From Streptomyces chartreusis (GTDB lineage: Bacteria > Actinomycetota > Actinomycetes > Streptomycetales > Streptomycetaceae), in the NCBI RefSeq assembly GCF_008704715.1, contig NZ_CP023689.1:3968001-4032000 (forward strand): 64,000 nucleotides of DNA. Reading direction: 5' to 3'. Below, piece by piece: positions 32,258 through 42,743 of this stretch (position 1 is its first letter; each line of letters starts with the position of its first letter). The position numbers were made by a program, and so were the translations under genes. The notes under the pieces are model-generated. The model saw only the letters and a list, made by a program, of their open reading frames with translations, did no database searches and had not been told where the DNA came from.

Positions 32258-33579
32258 GACGTCTTCTCCGCCCTCTCCATCTCCAGCTCGACCTCCGTGC
32301 CGCCGTCGGGTACCGCCCGCAGCCGGGCCGTACCGCCGTTGCGCTCCATGCGGCCGATGATCGATTCTCTGACGCCCATGCGGTCGGCGGGTATCGAGTC
32401 GAGGTCGAAGCCCGGACCGCGGTCCCGGACGGACACGAAGACGGTCTTTCCCTCGACCTCGGCGTAGACCTGCACGGCGCCGCCCTCGCCACCGTACTTG
32501 GCGGCGTTCACCATCGCCTCGCGCGCGGCCTGCATCTGTGCGGCGATCCTCTCGTCGAGCGGGCAGTCGCCGACGACCACGACCTCTATGGGCACGCCGT
32601 GCTTGTCCTCCACCTCGGCGGCGTTGCGCCGCACCGCGTCGGCGAGATTGGCGGGTTCGTCGGCCTCGTCCTTGCCGGTGCCCTCGGGCTTGTACAGCCA
32701 GGTGCGCAGGTCGCGCTCCTGGGCGCGGGCGAGCCGGCGGACCTCGCCGGCGTTCTCCGCGTTGCGCTGGATCAGGGTCAGGGTGTGCAGCACCGAGTCG
32801 TGGACGTGGGCGGCGACCTCGGCGCGCTCCTGGGCGCGGATGCGCATCAGGCGTTCCTCGGAGAGGTCCTGGGTCATCCGGACCAGGTACGGCCCCGCAA
32901 GCAGCGTTATACCGACGAGGACCGCGAGCGCCGCCTGGAGGACGGAGCCGAGGTGGGCGGCGGAGCCCTGGAGGACGAAGATGCCGGAGACGCCGGCCGT
33001 GACGAGGACGACGCCGCCCGCGGCACGCAGCAGGCTGAGGGTCCGCCGACGCCGCCCGGCCTCCATCCAGCGGGCCCGGCGGGCGTTGTCCGCCTGCCGC
33101 CAGACCAGGGCGACACCCGCGCCGACGAGGACGGCGGGCAGCAGGTACGCCTTGGCGCCGTTGCCCAGGTCCACGCTGCCGACGAAGACCATCGCCACGA
33201 CCACCATGAGCAGCAGCGCGACGATCTGGCCCTTGTCGGGCTTGCGGGCGACGAGTCTGCGGCGGCCGTCGGACGCGGTCTCGGTGGTGAAGGGGGGCGG
33301 CCGCTGTGCGTCGACCCCGCCGAGGCCGAGCGGCACGAAGAACCAGAACGCGGCGTACAGCAGCGCACCGAGGCCGTCCGCCATGAACAGGCCGACGAAG
33401 ACGAGCCGCACCCAGATGACGGGCAGGCCCAGGTGCCCGGCGAGCCCCCGCGCCACGCCCCCGAGCCAGCGTCCGTCACTGCTGCGGTAGAGCTTGCGCG
33501 GCGGCCGCGGTTCGGCGAGTGGCGCTGCTGCGGCTTCCGGCATGCCATCGATGTTCACACGCCCGGCCCAGCGAGGCAT
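32254..33579 (-). CDS. PspC-domain fused sensor histidine kinase
   Basis: A 441-residue membrane kinase. Residues about 28-90 form a PspC domain (KLYRSSDGRWLGGVARGLAG, then a helix GLGALLYAAFWFFVPLGLGG). Three more helices follow. The dimerisation region has the H-box AAHVHDSVLHTLTLIQRN, and the ATPase has a G-box (RDRGPGFDLDSIPAD). This is the NarL-family kinase layout in which PspC replaces the usual sensor. It is operonic with the response regulator and divergent from another PspC gene. ATG 33579 is 9 bases after AGGGGG. It probably senses envelope stress or phage-shock-like signals. Confidence 0.92.
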   Translation of the reverse strand: MPRWAGRVNIDGMPEAAAAPLAEPRPPRKLYRSSDGRWLGGVARGLAGHLGLPVIWVRLVFVGLFMADGLGALLYAAFWFFVPLGLGGVDAQRPPPFTTETASDGRRRLVARKPDKGQIVALLLMVVVAMVFVGSVDLGNGAKAYLLPAVLVGAGVALVWRQADNARRARWMEAGRRRRTLSLLRAAGGVVLVTAGVSGIFVLQGSAAHLGSVLQAALAVLVGITLLAGPYLVRMTQDLSEERLMRIRAQERAEVAAHVHDSVLHTLTLIQRNAENAGEVRRLARAQERDLRTWLYKPEGTGKDEADEPANLADAVRRNAAEVEDKHGVPIEVVVVGDCPLDERIAAQMQAAREAMVNAAKYGGEGGAVQVYAEVEGKTVFVSVRDRGPGFDLDSIPADRMGVRESIIGRMERNGGTARLRAVPDGGTEVELEMERAEKTS

Positions 33580-33722
33580 CAGGGTCGACCCCCTAGACTC
33601 CCCTGATCTTCGAGGCCCGCCGCCTCGAACACCTCCCCCGCACCCGACTCAGGGCCGATATCAGGGTCCGACCAGGGTCATTCCGACTCCCATCGGGCCG
33701 ACCCGCCCGTCACCATGGACAC

Positions 33723-35156
33723 ATGACTGATCACCAGCACGCCGCGGACTCCGTGCCCGAGCCGGACGACGCGCCCACCGCGGGCACGCCGACCGGCCCG
33801 GCACCCGCGAGCGCCGCGGGTGAGGAACCGCGCGCACAGGCGGGCGCGGAGACAGCGGCGCCCGGGGAAGCGGGCGCGCTCCCCCCGCCGCACAGGTTCC
33901 GGCGCGACCGCCGGCACAAGATGCTGGCCGGTGTCTGCGCCGGTCTGGGCCGGCAGTGCGACATGGACCCGGTGTTCTTCCGGATCACACTCGCCGTGCT
34001 CTCCGCGACCGGCGGCATAGGCCTCATCTTCTACGGCTTCGCCTGGCTCTTCGTCCCGTACGACGACGAGGACGAGAACGAGGTCCGCAAGCTGCTGACC
34101 GGCCGCGTCGACGGCCAGGCGCTGACGGCCGTGCTGTTCGCGCTGGTCGGCTGCGGTGTGTTCCTGACCCTGCTGAACAACGGCGGTGTGCTGGCCTTCG
34201 CCGTCGTCCTCTCCCTCCTCGTGGCCGGCGCCGGCTACTGGTCACGGCACCGCGGCACCCCCGACCCGGACCCGCTGGCCGCCCAGGCCGTCGCCGACGC
34301 CCCGCCGGAGGCACAGGCCCCGCCGGTGCCCGCGGCCTACCCCTCCTGGTGGCGCGACCCGATCGTCAAGGACGGCACCCACGAGGGCGGCACGGGCTAT
34401 CTCTGGGGCCCGCGCGACTCCCGCGACCGCGACATCGCGGCGGCCGTCAACGTCGGCCTGGGCGGCGTCTGGAGCAGCCGCCAGGACATACGGACCCGAC
34501 GCTCCCAGCAGCCCAAGCCCCGCGGCCCCCGCTGGATCGGCGGCTGGGTGTTCCTGCTGGCCCTCCTCGCGGGCGCCCTCGGCACCGGCGCCACCTGGGA
34601 GGACCACGCACTCGGCACCAGCCTCCAGACGGGTCTGGCCTGCGCGCTGCTGGTCATAGGCCTCGGCATAGCCATCAGCGCGTTCCTGGGCCGCACGGGA
34701 GCGGGCTCCGTCTTCCTGGCGATCATCACCGCAGGGCTCCTTGCCGCCTCGGCAGCCCTGCCCAAGGACATCAGCACCCACTGGATCGAAGAGAACTGGC
34801 AGCCGGCGGCAGCAGCGGACGTAAAGCACCAGTACGACCTGGGAACGGGCGTGGGCACCTTGGACCTGACCCGGCTGAACCTCTCGAAGACGCAACCGAT
34901 CACGACAAGGGCCGACGTGGGCGTAGGCAGACTGAAGCTGATCGTCCCGAAGGACGCGACCGTGAAGGTGAGCATCGACGTGGGCGTGGGAGACATCCAG
35001 CTCCCCGGCGAGGACAAGCAGGACGTGGACGTGGCACCGGGCAAGCACAAGGAACTGACCCTGAACCCGCCCACGGGCACGAAGAGCGCGGGCACGCTGG
35101 ACATCGATCTGAGCGTCGGCGTCGGACAGGCGGAGGTCAGCCGTGCTACGTCATGA
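33723..35156 (+). CDS. PspC-domain protein with C-terminal LiaF/DUF2154-like domain
   Basis: A 477-residue membrane protein. The N-terminus is acidic and disordered (about 65 residues), then a PspC domain (HRFRRDRRHKMLAGVCAGLG). Four or five further helices lie between residues 120 and 360. The C-terminus is a beta-rich domain with TRADVGVGRLKLIVPKDATV and GVGDIQLPG, like the LiaF/DUF2154 domain of negative partners of two-component systems. It is divergent from the PspC kinase, so it probably modulates that kinase. The stop lies 14 bases inside the next gene. Confidence 0.85.
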   Translation: MTDHQHAADSVPEPDDAPTAGTPTGPAPASAAGEEPRAQAGAETAAPGEAGALPPPHRFRRDRRHKMLAGVCAGLGRQCDMDPVFFRITLAVLSATGGIGLIFYGFAWLFVPYDDEDENEVRKLLTGRVDGQALTAVLFALVGCGVFLTLLNNGGVLAFAVVLSLLVAGAGYWSRHRGTPDPDPLAAQAVADAPPEAQAPPVPAAYPSWWRDPIVKDGTHEGGTGYLWGPRDSRDRDIAAAVNVGLGGVWSSRQDIRTRRSQQPKPRGPRWIGGWVFLLALLAGALGTGATWEDHALGTSLQTGLACALLVIGLGIAISAFLGRTGAGSVFLAIITAGLLAASAALPKDISTHWIEENWQPAAAADVKHQYDLGTGVGTLDLTRLNLSKTQPITTRADVGVGRLKLIVPKDATVKVSIDVGVGDIQLPGEDKQDVDVAPGKHKELTLNPPTGTKSAGTLDIDLSVGVGQAEVSRATS

Positions 35157-35349
35157 GTTCCAGCCCGGCAGGCTGGTGGCCGGCGCCTTCCTCACCATCG
35201 CGGGCATCGTCTACGCCGGAGACGCAGGCGACGCCTGGGAAACCCCGTGGTTCGTGGTGATCCCCCTGGTCATCGGCGGCCTCTCCCTGGCAGGAGCGAC
35301 AGCCCTCCTCACCCGGGCGATACGCAAACGCCACCGCACACCCCACTGA
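35143..35349 (+). CDS. Small two-helix membrane protein coupled to the PspC gene
   Basis: A 68-residue protein of unknown role with helices around LVAGAFLTIAGIVYAG and WFVVIPLVIGGLSLAGATAL, and a basic tail (RKRHRTPH). GTG 35143 lies behind GGAGG and inside the end of the PspC-LiaF-like gene, so translation is coupled. It probably acts with that protein. Confidence 0.75.
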   Translation: MLRHEFQPGRLVAGAFLTIAGIVYAGDAGDAWETPWFVVIPLVIGGLSLAGATALLTRAIRKRHRTPH

Positions 35350-35379
35350 GCGGCCCACCCGAGGAGGCTGCGCGGCGAC

Positions 35380-35907
35380 CTACCGATACCCCAACCGCTG
35401 CCGTCGCCGCCCCCGCAGAGCGGCATCCAGCGAGAACACGGAAGCACCCGCGAGCACGAGCGGCAGCCAGGCCATCAAATAGGCGAGGTCATTGCCGTAG
35501 TAGTAGGGATCGGAGGCCCAGCTCACCGTCAGCCACAGACTCAGCGAGATCAACGCCCCGCCCAGCGCCGCCAGACGGGCGAACAGCCCGATGAGCGTGC
35601 CGATCCCGACGGCCAGCTCACCGAACGCGATGGCGTAACCGAAGCCCACCGGATTGTCCAAGGCCATGTCCACCATGGCCGGGATGGCGGAGGAGTCCCG
35701 AACGGCACGCATCATGTCGCCGATCGACCCCGCCCCGGAGTCCTTCATGAAGGCGCTGTCCGTGAGCTTGTCCAGCCCGGCGTAGATAAAGGTGACGCCG
35801 AGGAAGACGCGGAGCGGAAGCAGGGCGTAACGGGTGGCGGTGTCCCGCCAGCCCCGGTCGCCGTCGAGATAAGGGGGGTGCGCGTCCGTGTGCATACCGT
35901 GAGTCAT
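35380..35907 (-). CDS. DoxX-family membrane protein
   Basis: A 175-residue membrane protein with four helices: LLPLRVFLGVTFIYAGLDKL, the DoxX start; then VGFGYAIAFGELAVGIGTLIG, LGGALISLSLWLTVSW and YLMAWLPLVLAGASVFSLD. DoxX proteins take part in membrane-associated redox and quinone processes; the exact activity here is unknown. The best start is ATG 35907; the upstream in-frame codons are unlike this protein. It converges on the small PspC-linked gene. Confidence 0.85.
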   Translation of the reverse strand: MTHGMHTDAHPPYLDGDRGWRDTATRYALLPLRVFLGVTFIYAGLDKLTDSAFMKDSGAGSIGDMMRAVRDSSAIPAMVDMALDNPVGFGYAIAFGELAVGIGTLIGLFARLAALGGALISLSLWLTVSWASDPYYYGNDLAYLMAWLPLVLAGASVFSLDAALRGRRRQRLGYR

Positions 35908-36084
35908 CGCCCGTAGCCGCCTCTCGCCCGCCGTGCCGTGACCCCTCGAACGACGATACGTACGCAATCGCTACGCCGCTCAACCATGCAGCCCGTATTC
36001 TCCGCCGCCCCGGCCCCCCTGAAAACCCCGCGCCCCCACCAACCTCAACAAAATCCGACGCCACAGGCGGCACCCCTCAGCCCC

Positions 36085-36165
36085 CTGCTCCTGGGGCTGC
36101 CGCCCCAGACCCCGCTTCGGCCTAATCGGCCTCGTCCTCAAACGCCGGACGGGCTGAAAACAAAG
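36085..36165. repeat. Repetitive Streptomyces intergenic sequence (CAAACGCCGGACGGGCTGA type)
   Basis: CTGGGGCTGCCGCCCCAG hairpin followed by CTTCGGCCTAATCGGCCTCG and CCTCAAACGCCGGACGGGCT. I remember these phrases as recurring between genes in many Streptomyces; that is from memory. It sits 60 bases before copy B of the other element, in a 530-base gap without a gene. Confidence 0.6.
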
Positions 36166-36226
36166 AACGCGGACCGGCGTCGAGAGGCTCGGGTCCGAAG
36201 ACCGGGTGGGTGGCGTACCCCGACGA

Positions 36227-36430
36227 ACCCGCAGCCGCGTACGGCGGCAAGGGGCCGTGCCGGGGGGTGTCCGCCCGCAGCGGCCGGCGTCAAGAAACGT
36301 GGACCTTCTCAGCTACAGCAACCGCCGGACCGAGGACGGACACCCCCCGGCACGGCCCCGACCCACCCCCCACCCGCAGGCGCTACCCGCACACACCCCC
36401 ACCCAACAGCCACAGGCCGCCGCAGGCACC
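36227..36430. repeat. Dispersed intergenic element, copy B
   Basis: Second copy of the element at 28424. The arms at 36251-36272 and 36338-36359 are again perfect 22-bp complements, but one base pair differs from copy A on both arms (A-T in A, C-G in B), so pairing is preserved. It ends 6 bases before the stop of the gene at 36437. Confidence 0.85.
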
Positions 36431-36436
36431 GACCCG

Positions 36437-37717
36437 TCACTCGGTCACGTCGATCAGGTACCGATTCGTCTCGACCCCCACCGCAGTAACCACCTGCACC
36501 TCAACCCGCCCCGGCTCCACATCCGCCGGCACCGGCACAGTCAGCACCGCATCCGTCGGATTACTGAACCCCCCAGCCACAGGCACCAACGGGACATGCA
36601 CATGCACCGCCCCGATCCGCACCACCATCCGCGACAACCGATCCGCCCCCTGTGCCCCAGGCGGCACAAACCCGGCCCCACGAATCTCGATGTCGTCCCC
36701 GGTCCGGATCGGCGCGTCCAGATCGCCCGCCTCCCGCGCCCGCACCACGGAGAGAATCACCGGCCGACCCCCCTCCGCATACTTCCCGGCCAAATACGTC
36801 GCCGCGGACACCAGCACCACCACCGCCAGCCCCCACGGCAGATCCGGCAGCTGATCCGGCCGCCGCCCCAACCGCACCGCCGCGAACAGCAGCGCAACCC
36901 CACCGATCACCACATACTGAATGTCCGCGAACGACCCCCGCCCCGCGTCATCCGTCAGCAGATCAGCGGCCCGAGGCCGATACGCCCGCACCTTCTGCAG
37001 CCGCTGCCCCAGCACCCGCACCCCGACGACCCGCCGCACCAGCACCGCGATCGCACACACCACGGCGAGCACGGTCACCACCCCGGCCCCCCGCGCCAGT
37101 TCGAGCCCCGAGATCAGCGCATCGCGCTCCGCGTGCCCGGACGCCGCCGCCAACCGCCCCACCAGCACGAGCACGGCGTACGCGACGAACAGCACCCACG
37201 CCCCGGCCACCGCCCGCGACGTGGAAAGCCGGTTGTCCTCACCGATGACCGGCGCCAGAGCACCACCCCGCGCCCGGTGGAACCACGACGCCGCCGTCAA
37301 CGCCCCAGCGGTCACCACGGCCGCGAGCAGCCCGGCGGTACGCGCCGCCGTCCACCCGGCCCCGATCGCCGTGAGCGCCTGCACCAGCAGCAGCGCGACC
37401 ACGAGCCCCCAGACGACGCACGCCGTACGCAACCACAGCCGCGCGAGCCATGCGTCACCCTCGGCCCGCCCCCGCTCGGCGACGTGTTCCGCCGACTGCG
37501 TCAGCTCCTCGGACACCCACTGCCGGGAGGCCGACACCGAGTGCGCGACCGCCGCCGGCAGCCCCTGCCCGGTGGCGAACTCGTCCCGCTTCAGCAGGAA
37601 CTCGGCGACCGCTCGCCGATGCCCCGCCCGCGCCCCGTGCGGGCAGTCCCCACAGGTGCAGCCGCCTCCATGCGCGCCCAACACCGCGCCGCCCTGCCCA
37701 GCCTCCTGCACCGCCAC
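36437..37717 (-). CDS. Membrane protein with CTCGDC motif and C-terminal IPT/TIG-like domain
   Basis: About 426 residues; not assigned to a named family. Residues about 15-25 read GGGCTCGDCPHG, a CxCxxC cluster that may bind metal. About six membrane helices follow between residues 90 and 330 (CVVWGLVVALLLVQALTAI; AWVLFVAYAVLVLVGRL; VVTVLAVVCAIAVLV; IQYVVIGGVALLF; WGLAVVVLVSAATYLAG). The C-terminal 100 residues have beta strands (IEIRGAGFVPPGAQG; VEVQVVTAVGVE), like an IPT/TIG or Ig-type fold facing one side of the membrane. The start is uncertain: GTG 37717 is preceded by GGAAGG; longer in-frame extension to 37816 is possible. Confidence 0.65.
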   Translation of the reverse strand: MAVQEAGQGGAVLGAHGGGCTCGDCPHGARAGHRRAVAEFLLKRDEFATGQGLPAAVAHSVSASRQWVSEELTQSAEHVAERGRAEGDAWLARLWLRTACVVWGLVVALLLVQALTAIGAGWTAARTAGLLAAVVTAGALTAASWFHRARGGALAPVIGEDNRLSTSRAVAGAWVLFVAYAVLVLVGRLAAASGHAERDALISGLELARGAGVVTVLAVVCAIAVLVRRVVGVRVLGQRLQKVRAYRPRAADLLTDDAGRGSFADIQYVVIGGVALLFAAVRLGRRPDQLPDLPWGLAVVVLVSAATYLAGKYAEGGRPVILSVVRAREAGDLDAPIRTGDDIEIRGAGFVPPGAQGADRLSRMVVRIGAVHVHVPLVPVAGGFSNPTDAVLTVPVPADVEPGRVEVQVVTAVGVETNRYLIDVTE

Positions 37718-38037
37718 GCCCGACGCCTGCCTTCCTGGAACTTCCCGACCCAACCGAAAACGCACAACCCGCCACCAACCACCAGCCACCCAAAACCCAC
37801 CGAGCGGCCACATCACCCCATGGCCTTATAACCCACAACCCCACCACCGGCAGCCGCATCTCACATACCGGCCACGACCGCTTCCGGCAGCCGCCCGCAC
37901 CACAGCCGAAGTCCCCCACAACTCCCCCGTGACGACAGCGAATTGTGCCGTACGCCACCCACCCCCCGCCCGGCAGGTCCGGTCGACGCGGGTGACGAAA
38001 TCACCCCCCGTGTTGACCCGGCTGCGAGAATTCCCGT

Positions 38038-38922
38038 ATGGCCGAGATCATCCAGCGCGACGGGACCTGGGCCTTCGACGGCACAACGGTCCGTATCACG
38101 CCGGGCCTCCACCGCTCCGTGCCGCTGTTCCGGCAGACGTACGGAGAGATCGCCGTGCCCCTCGAAGCCGTCGCCGGCATCGTCTTCGAGCCCGAACGCA
38201 AGCGCGGCCGGCTGCGCATGCGGCTGCGTGAGGGCGCCGACCCGCTGCTCCACGCGACCGGCGGCAGGCTGCCGGACACGGCGGATCCGTACCGGCTGGC
38301 GGTGGACGTCGACCGTGCGGGGGTCGCCGAGTACGTCGCGGAGGAGATCCGCCGCGCGCTGCTCCTGGACCAGATCCCCAAGGACCCGACCAAGACGTAC
38401 CTCCTGCCCGGCCCGCCCGTCCCGGTCTCCGTCCGCTCCTCCGACGGCACGGTCTCCTTCGACGGCACCCAGGTGCGGATCGACTGGTCCGACACCTCGG
38501 ACCGGGTCAAGCGGGCGACCGGCCCGCGGATCATCGGCGTGGGCGAACTGGTCCAGGTCGAGTGGCTGCCCAACTCCGGCTACGAGGACGGCTTCCTGCG
38601 CTTCGTGACCCGCGAGACGGTGTTCTCCAAACTGCCGCCGGAGAAGGACCCGTACGCCCTGGACCTGTGGGGCAGCGCCCGTCGCGACCTGCTCACGGCC
38701 CTGGTCGCGACCGCGATCACCGCCCGGCTGCCGCACCCGTCCACCCGCACGGGCGGCGACGCCGAGGACCGCCCGCAGCTCACGGCGACCGTCCCGCCCC
38801 CGGCCGACCACCACGACGTACTCCTGCGCAGACTGCGCGAGTTGGGCGAGCTGCACCGCGACGGCGTCCTCACGGACGAGGAGTTCGCGATGACGAAGGC
38901 CGCGGTCCTCCGAGGCTTCTGA
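38038..38922 (+). CDS. DUF4429 domain protein with C-terminal SHOCT motif
   Basis: A 294-residue cytoplasmic protein with two copies of the DUF4429 beta domain (WAFDGTTVRITPGLH at about residues 11-30; VSFDGTQVRIDWSD at about 138-155), followed by a short SHOCT helix motif (LLRRLRELGELHRDGVLTDE). SHOCT motifs mediate oligomerisation of membrane-protein partners or mobile-element proteins. Function unknown. The ribosome site is poor. It converges on the aldolase gene with 26 bases between. Confidence 0.85.
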   Translation: MAEIIQRDGTWAFDGTTVRITPGLHRSVPLFRQTYGEIAVPLEAVAGIVFEPERKRGRLRMRLREGADPLLHATGGRLPDTADPYRLAVDVDRAGVAEYVAEEIRRALLLDQIPKDPTKTYLLPGPPVPVSVRSSDGTVSFDGTQVRIDWSDTSDRVKRATGPRIIGVGELVQVEWLPNSGYEDGFLRFVTRETVFSKLPPEKDPYALDLWGSARRDLLTALVATAITARLPHPSTRTGGDAEDRPQLTATVPPPADHHDVLLRRLRELGELHRDGVLTDEEFAMTKAAVLRGF

Positions 38923-38948
38923 GCAGCCCGCCCCCCGGCGCCCACGCG

Positions 38949-39755
38949 TCAGCTCAACAGATCCGGCTCGCTCCGGCTGATGTCCTGCCACAGCGGCTGA
39001 TAGTTGATCCACGCCACCAGATCCCCGCCCAGCTGCTCTCGCGTGGCCACGGCCTGCCGGTGTTCGATCAGCACCGGCCGCCCCGCCGCCCTGGCGGTCA
39101 GCTGGACCTGGCAGGACCGTTCCATGGACAGGAACCACCAGGCCGCCGCGTCCACGGAGTCGCCGACGGTGAGCAGGCCGTGGTTGCGCAGGACGAGCGC
39201 CTTGTGGCAGTCGAGCGCGGTCGCGATGCGCCGGCCCTCCGTGGCGTCTACGGCGACGCCGGAGTAGGCGTCGTAGAGCGCGTGGTCCTCGTAGAAGGCG
39301 CAGCTCTCCTGGGTGATCGGGTCGAGCAGGTCGCCGAGCGCCGCGAGGGCCCGCCCGTGCACCGAGTGGCAGTGGGCGACCGCGACGACGTCGGGGCGGG
39401 CGGCGTGGACCTGGGAGTGCACGGTGAACGCCGCCTGGTTGACGTGGTAGCGGCCCTCGATCACCTGGCCCTCGGAATTGGCGAGGACGAGGTCGCTGAC
39501 GGTGACGTGCCGGAACGGCATCCCGAACGGGTTGACCCAGAAGCAGTCGCTGAACTCGGGGTCGCGTGCGGTGATGTGTCCGGAGACCCCGTCCTCGAAT
39601 CCGAGCCGCCCGAATATCCGCAGCGCGCCCGCGAGCCGCTCCTTGCGATGGCGGCGCTCGTCCTCGATCGACTCGTGCATCGGCGGCATCGCGAACCGCA
39701 GCTGATCGGTCGGCAGCGGCGAGGGCGGAATGGGCCCGAGGGGCGTCCCGTGCAT
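38949..39755 (-). CDS. Class II aldolase/adducin family protein
   Basis: A 268-residue cytoplasmic enzyme of the L-fuculose-phosphate aldolase/adducin fold. The metal-binding His residues are in AHCHSVHGRAL (two His) and ALVLRNHGLLT (third), with a Glu/Asp partner in the GHITARDP start of the core. Members act as aldolases, epimerases or decarboxylases; the substrate cannot be told. ATG 39755 is behind GGGAGGA. It is alone, between DUF4429 (converging) and a flavoprotein gene (diverging). Confidence 0.88.
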   Translation of the reverse strand: MHGTPLGPIPPSPLPTDQLRFAMPPMHESIEDERRHRKERLAGALRIFGRLGFEDGVSGHITARDPEFSDCFWVNPFGMPFRHVTVSDLVLANSEGQVIEGRYHVNQAAFTVHSQVHAARPDVVAVAHCHSVHGRALAALGDLLDPITQESCAFYEDHALYDAYSGVAVDATEGRRIATALDCHKALVLRNHGLLTVGDSVDAAAWWFLSMERSCQVQLTARAAGRPVLIEHRQAVATREQLGGDLVAWINYQPLWQDISRSEPDLLS

Positions 39756-39897
39756 GTGTCCTCCCGCACTGGGTTGCTTACGGGGCGGAAGTTACCGTCG
39801 GTCAGCGCAGGAGAACAGAGATGTTCTGTAAAGATCCCGCTACCCGGACAGCGGAAACCCGACAGAGGATGTCGGGTATGGGGGCCAGACTGGCCGT

Positions 39898-40371
39898 ATG
39901 ACAGCGAACTGGGCAGCTTTCACCGAGGCGGAGCCGGACCTCGCCCGCACCGCCGAGGAACGCTTCGGCGCCTTCACCCACCACGTCCTCGCCACCCTCC
40001 GCAAGGACGGCTCGCCCCGCACGACCGGCCTGGAGGTCCGTTTCCTGAACGGCGAGCTGTGGCTCGGCATGATGCCGGACTCGCTCAAGGCCCTCGATCT
40101 GCGGCGTGACCCCCGTTTCGCGCTCCAGGCGAACCCCGGCGAGGGTCAGTCGATGGGCGGCGGCGACGTGCGGATCGCCGGGCGGGCGATCGAGGTCGAG
40201 GACCCGCAGCAGAAGGCCGCATACGGCGAAGAGGTGGAACCGCCGGAGCCGTTCCACCTCTTCCGCACCGAGCTGACCGAGGTCGTGAGGACCTTCGTCG
40301 AGGACGACAAGTACCTGGTCGTCCAGATCTGGCAGCCCGGCATGCCCTTGCGCACGATCAAGCGCACCTAG
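39898..40371 (+). CDS. PPOX-type flavin/F420-binding protein
   Basis: A 157-residue split-barrel protein like pyridoxamine 5'-phosphate oxidases and F420-dependent oxidoreductases. The barrel core shows HHVLATLRKDGSPRTTGLEV and LWLGMMPDSLKALDLRRDPR, the phosphate-binding part of the cofactor site, and ends YLVVQIWQPGMPLRTIKR. Streptomycetes use F420 widely; which cofactor binds here cannot be read from sequence. A TATACTG-like AT-rich promoter is not visible; the start ATG 39898 lacks a strong ribosome site. It is convergent with guaA, 21 bases away. Confidence 0.8.
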   Translation: MTANWAAFTEAEPDLARTAEERFGAFTHHVLATLRKDGSPRTTGLEVRFLNGELWLGMMPDSLKALDLRRDPRFALQANPGEGQSMGGGDVRIAGRAIEVEDPQQKAAYGEEVEPPEPFHLFRTELTEVVRTFVEDDKYLVVQIWQPGMPLRTIKRT

Positions 40372-40390
40372 GGCACATATGAGCCCGTGG

Positions 40391-41967
<1,577 letters not shown>

Positions 41968-42068
41968 GGGTTGCCTTCCGGCGTTGAGCGAGGTGTGTGT
42001 GGGGCCGAGTCTACCGGGATCCGGGGGGCCGCCCCCGGGGTCAGCCCTGTCTCAGGATGCGAACCGGC

Positions 42069-42097
42069 TTGGACACCCGCGTGCCGCGCGGCATACT
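42069..42097 (+). promoter_or_regulatory. Probable -35/-10 promoter of the chorismate mutase leader
   Basis: TTGGAC (42069-42074), a 17-base spacer and CATACT (42092-42097). The predicted start is about 7 bases later, on or next to ATG 42104, so the leader peptide mRNA is probably leaderless. Confidence 0.6.
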
Positions 42098-42103
42098 GGC
42101 CCC

Positions 42104-42175
42104 ATGCTCACGCAGACGACCTTCCTCTTTACCTATGGCACCCGGCCCGCCGGCTGCCATGGTCGTGCCGCTTGA
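42104..42175 (+). CDS. Aromatic leader peptide upstream of chorismate mutase
   Basis: A 23-codon ORF: MLTQTTFLFTYGTRPAGCHG, then RAA and a stop. Two Phe codons and one Tyr codon come close together (TTC CTC TTT ACC TAT), and both amino acids are end products of the pathway of the following gene. A 14-bp terminator hairpin with a T run begins 21 bases after the stop. That is the layout of a ribosome-mediated attenuator. The chorismate mutase start is 122 bases on. Confidence 0.7.
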   Translation: MLTQTTFLFTYGTRPAGCHGRAA

Positions 42176-42196
42176 GCAACTGACAAGCGACTTCCC

Positions 42197-42237
42197 AGGC
42201 GCCCCGGGCCGACAAGGTCCGGGGCGTCTGGCGTTTT
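42197..42237 (+). terminator. Attenuator terminator hairpin before chorismate mutase
   Basis: 14-bp stem (42197-42210 with 42216-42229, two G-U pairs), loop of 5 bases, then GGCGTTTT. A clear rho-independent terminator lying between a leader ORF and the gene it controls. Confidence 0.75.
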
Positions 42238-42297
42238 CCGGGTCCTGTCGCCCCCGGGGCACCCACCGCCGAAACCCAAGATCGACGAGGAGCCCCC

Positions 42298-42579
42298 ATG
42301 ACCGCGACCGACGTGACCGGTGCCCGTACCCCCGAGGCCGCCGATGTGATCACCGGCGCCCGCGAGCGCATCGACTCACTGGACGACCGGATCATCGGTC
42401 TGATCCAGGAACGCATGGCCGTCTCGGCGGTGATCCAGGAGGCGCGGATCGCCTCCGGCGGCCGGCGCGTGAACCTCTCCCGGGAGATGGACGTCCTCGG
42501 CCACTACAGGGACGCCCTGGGCAAGCCGGGCACGGCCCTCGCGATGACGCTGCTCGAACTGTGCCGCGGTCGCATCTGA
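42298..42579 (+). CDS. Chorismate mutase, AroQ class
   Basis: A 93-residue stand-alone AroQ-type chorismate mutase. Helix 1 has ARERIDSLDDRIIGLIQERM, helix 2 KVIQEARIASGG-like segments, and helix 3 LLELCRGRI. It makes prephenate, the precursor of Phe and Tyr, in the cytoplasm. The start ATG 42298 is behind GAGGAG. Expression should be controlled by the Phe/Tyr leader and terminator in front. Divergent from guaA. Confidence 0.9.
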   Translation: MTATDVTGARTPEAADVITGARERIDSLDDRIIGLIQERMAVSAVIQEARIASGGRRVNLSREMDVLGHYRDALGKPGTALAMTLLELCRGRI

Positions 42580-42743
42580 GTTCGGCCGCCCTCTCACCCG
42601 TACGGCGCGTGACGGCTCCCGCACGGCTTCGTTGGTACCGGTGTCCGTGCCAGCCAGGGGCGGGCCCGAAAGAACCACGCGTGGCTCGCTGGAGCGATGA
42701 GGCGGACGGATCACCGTGCGCCGTGGGACCTCGCTCCAGGTAA

